Shown in pieces: positions 62,221-64,000 of a DNA stretch of 64,000 nucleotides. This stretch comes from Mastigias papua. Its lineage: Eukaryota > Cnidaria > Scyphozoa > Rhizostomeae > Mastigiidae. Numbering within the stretch: position 1 is the stretch's first letter; each line of letters begins with the position of its first letter. Below the pieces are notes generated by a model. That model was not told the DNA's origin. It saw only the letters and a list, made by a program, of their open reading frames with translations, and searched no databases. The DNA lies in assembly GCA_964019165.1 (NCBI GenBank), contig OZ025269.1, positions 5,979,379-6,043,378 of the forward strand. Direction: 5' to 3'. The translations under genes and the position numbers were made by a program.

Positions 62221-63448
62221 TGAAAAGTTTGATACTCAGGTACAGATTCAGCAAAAACCTACATTAAAAAGCAAAATATGGTAAAAGAAGAATTTCTGTG
62301 TATAGAATACTCTTGTTAAAGCTTCCTCTTGCCCAAGAGGTGCCAGACCTGAGAGATGAAGAACACAGAATCAATGTCATAGAAAATATTAACAAATAAA
62401 GGAAGAAGTTGCCCTAAAGGTTGTTTTGGATTTGACTTCTTTGGAGTAAAAAAACATAGAATATTAAAAAGAGATTTAATGAGACTTAATGCTCCAATTT
62501 ATGGTTTGCAGTGTTTCTACCTGCTGCTATGAAATGTTCATTTTGATAATTTGCTTGTAAGCAAGCTTAGTCTGATAAATGCGCATTGATGAAAAAATGT
62601 TGGAATGCTGTAATTGTAAAGAGGCACTGATTCAAATTTCAATGCTCTAGGGTCATGCTCCTTAGGCCCTTCTTGGCTATATGGGCCTGAATCAAATGAA
62701 TTTGCTTGTAGAACTTTTGCCCTGTCCCAAATATGTTATGGTGAATTGAAAGCATTGCAAGTACACTTATTTGGGTAGTATGTGAAAGGCCATTGGTGCC
62801 ATAGAAGGGGTGCTTTGGTATTGGTAAGCCCATTTTCTGCACTTTTGCTTCTGCTTCTATTAAATGGACAATAATTAACATAGTCACAATTCTACATTAT
62901 ACACAACCAGGAATTTTCAAAGGTGGAAATCTAATACACATAAAAGGTAGGGGTGCAACTACAGGGGGATTCCTATAGGTCTAGAGCCCTACCCTTTTCT
63001 TTCCAAAAGGATAAAGGTATTCTTTTTGTTGGGAAGTTATAAACTATTTATTGCAGTGTAGTGCCATTGAGAATGTAGATATGCTTCTTATCATCATTAT
63101 GCTTGAAAATAGTGAAGTATTTCATATGTTCCTTAATTTAGAAAATATCATTCCAAGCTATATGCTCTTGTAAACATTTTTAATGTGCCCTGTTTTTGGA
63201 TTAGACCCCTGCTCCCAATACACTCTTTTGTACTGCTGAAAAGACACACTAAAAGGTGCCATGTTTTTATGATTTGGCCAAGTGTATTAGAAACAGGGCC
63301 CTTTCTTACATGTTTGGGACTTCACCACCATGAAATGCCATTGTAACTGTTGTATCCTGTTGTAACTTAAATACCAACATATTTATATAGCTGGAAATGG
63401 GAGAGCTTCTTATATATCAGGTAAAATATTTTATCTTGAAGGTTGGAT

Positions 63449-63619
63449 ATGGAGAAGCTTAATGATATCTTTACCAGTAAGAACTGGTCAAGTATTTTGT
63501 CTGATCCAAAGATTGTTGGGACTGCTGCAGCTGTTGTGATGGCCTACTATTACATGAGGAGAAAGAGTGAATGTGAAGCTATTAGCTCCACCTTTGAGAG
63601 CCAGTCTATTGAACTTCCT
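63449..63619 (+). CDS. First coding exon of a membrane-anchored protein, possibly long-chain acyl-CoA synthetase
   Basis: The ATG at 63449 starts 57 codons ending at a GTATGT donor (63620). Residues 20-37 form one hydrophobic segment (IVGTAAAVVMAYYYM) followed by a basic RRK, then a polar stretch ending SQSIELP. A short N-terminal membrane anchor, a basic/aromatic turn and a QS-(V/I)-E motif resemble the start of ACSL1/5/6, which activate long-chain fatty acids on ER or mitochondrial outer membrane. The catalytic AMP-binding domain lies beyond the window, so the family call is tentative; any single-pass N-anchored protein would also fit. Confidence 0.4.
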
Positions 63620-64000
63620 GTATGTCTGCCTCTTTAATTCCTAATTTGCCTTGAAGATTATGTGTTTATTTTGATACACTATATTATGTTATGATATACC
63701 AAGCCATCATGGCCAGGATGAGCCTGTGGCCCCTGTTGAGATATTTATCATGTTTGTTGGATTTGTCTGATTATTCAGAACATTTCCAACATATTAGCAC
63801 TATACTAAAACATAAATCAATAAGATTTTCCAGAAAATTGTTTTCCTAGGCCTCCTAGAACTGGAGGCTTACAACACCACTCATGATATCATTGTCTCCA
63901 ATAATTAATTGTCCCACATCATTTTTATTTTGAGGTTGGAAATTTTCTAAATCTGTAGTTGTGGGAATTGGATTATATCTTACTAAGTCTATATGCATAT

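Larger units (their letters stand above)
57870..63448. other. Intergenic stretch, repeat-bearing
   Basis: Apart from the non-LTR fragment (58450-59090) I see no supported gene. 59150-59375 holds a decayed repeat with AATAAGCCCC-type words, 61590-61850 a segment containing (minus strand) GTGGTACAGTGGCC similar to GTGGTACAGTGGCT at 43060, and 61930-62220 the second copy of the 24000-24560 repeat. A 300-nt open frame at 60288-60587 has no family resemblance that I can see. Confidence 0.5.

Overview
The window looks like metazoan nuclear DNA. It is AT-rich and intron-dense, with short coding exons bounded by GT/AG splice sites, and introns full of microsatellites, MITE-like inverted repeats and retrotransposon debris. 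The gene content (a DAAM formin, glucosamine-6-phosphate N-acetyltransferase, a Gmr1-type Ty3/gypsy element and endonuclease-type non-LTR elements) fits a marine invertebrate. My best guess is a cnidarian, probably an anthozoan; that is inference from gene and repeat style, not a demonstrated assignment.

Layout, all genes on the + strand. (1) 11512-35767: 26 exons of a DAAM-type formin, giving 905 residues from within the FH3 region to the stop codon; the N-terminal GTPase-binding exons were not found and probably lie further 5'. The 8.8-kb intron between the first two visible exons carries a head-to-tail stack of three 5'-truncated non-LTR retrotransposons (11797-15000) joined at ATT repeats. 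(2) 40241-50296: a five-exon GNPNAT1 homologue of 184 residues, possibly with a further tiny first coding exon at 39094-39102. Its last intron holds a complete, apparently very young LTR retrotransposon (44219-49924) with identical 463-bp LTRs and one intact 1519-residue gag-pol reading frame. (3) 52656-57869: a four-exon TPR-repeat protein with an acidic stretch and a lysine-rich C-terminus; not identified further. (4) 58450-59090: the 3' end of a second kind of non-LTR retrotransposon. (5) 63449-63619: a first coding exon with one membrane segment, perhaps the N-terminus of a long-chain acyl-CoA synthetase continuing beyond the window.

The most unusual content is in the mobile elements. The LTR element has integrase upstream of reverse transcriptase (Gmr1 order, unlike ordinary Ty3/gypsy) and a capsid region that resembles the vertebrate SCAN domain. 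The non-LTR stack consists of three mutually diverged elements that each keep the zinc knuckle, the RPD-x13-E nuclease motif and a conserved 3'-UTR block, and that sit end to end in ATT repeats, suggesting repeated insertion into the same microsatellite. A family of TA-flanked MITEs with T-rich inverted ends recurs at least three times, once 28 bp from a splice acceptor.

The genes are not a functional cluster: DAAM acts in actin assembly and Wnt/planar cell polarity signalling, GNPNAT1 in UDP-GlcNAc synthesis, and the others are unassigned or tentative. They look like ordinary neighbours in a repeat-rich genome.
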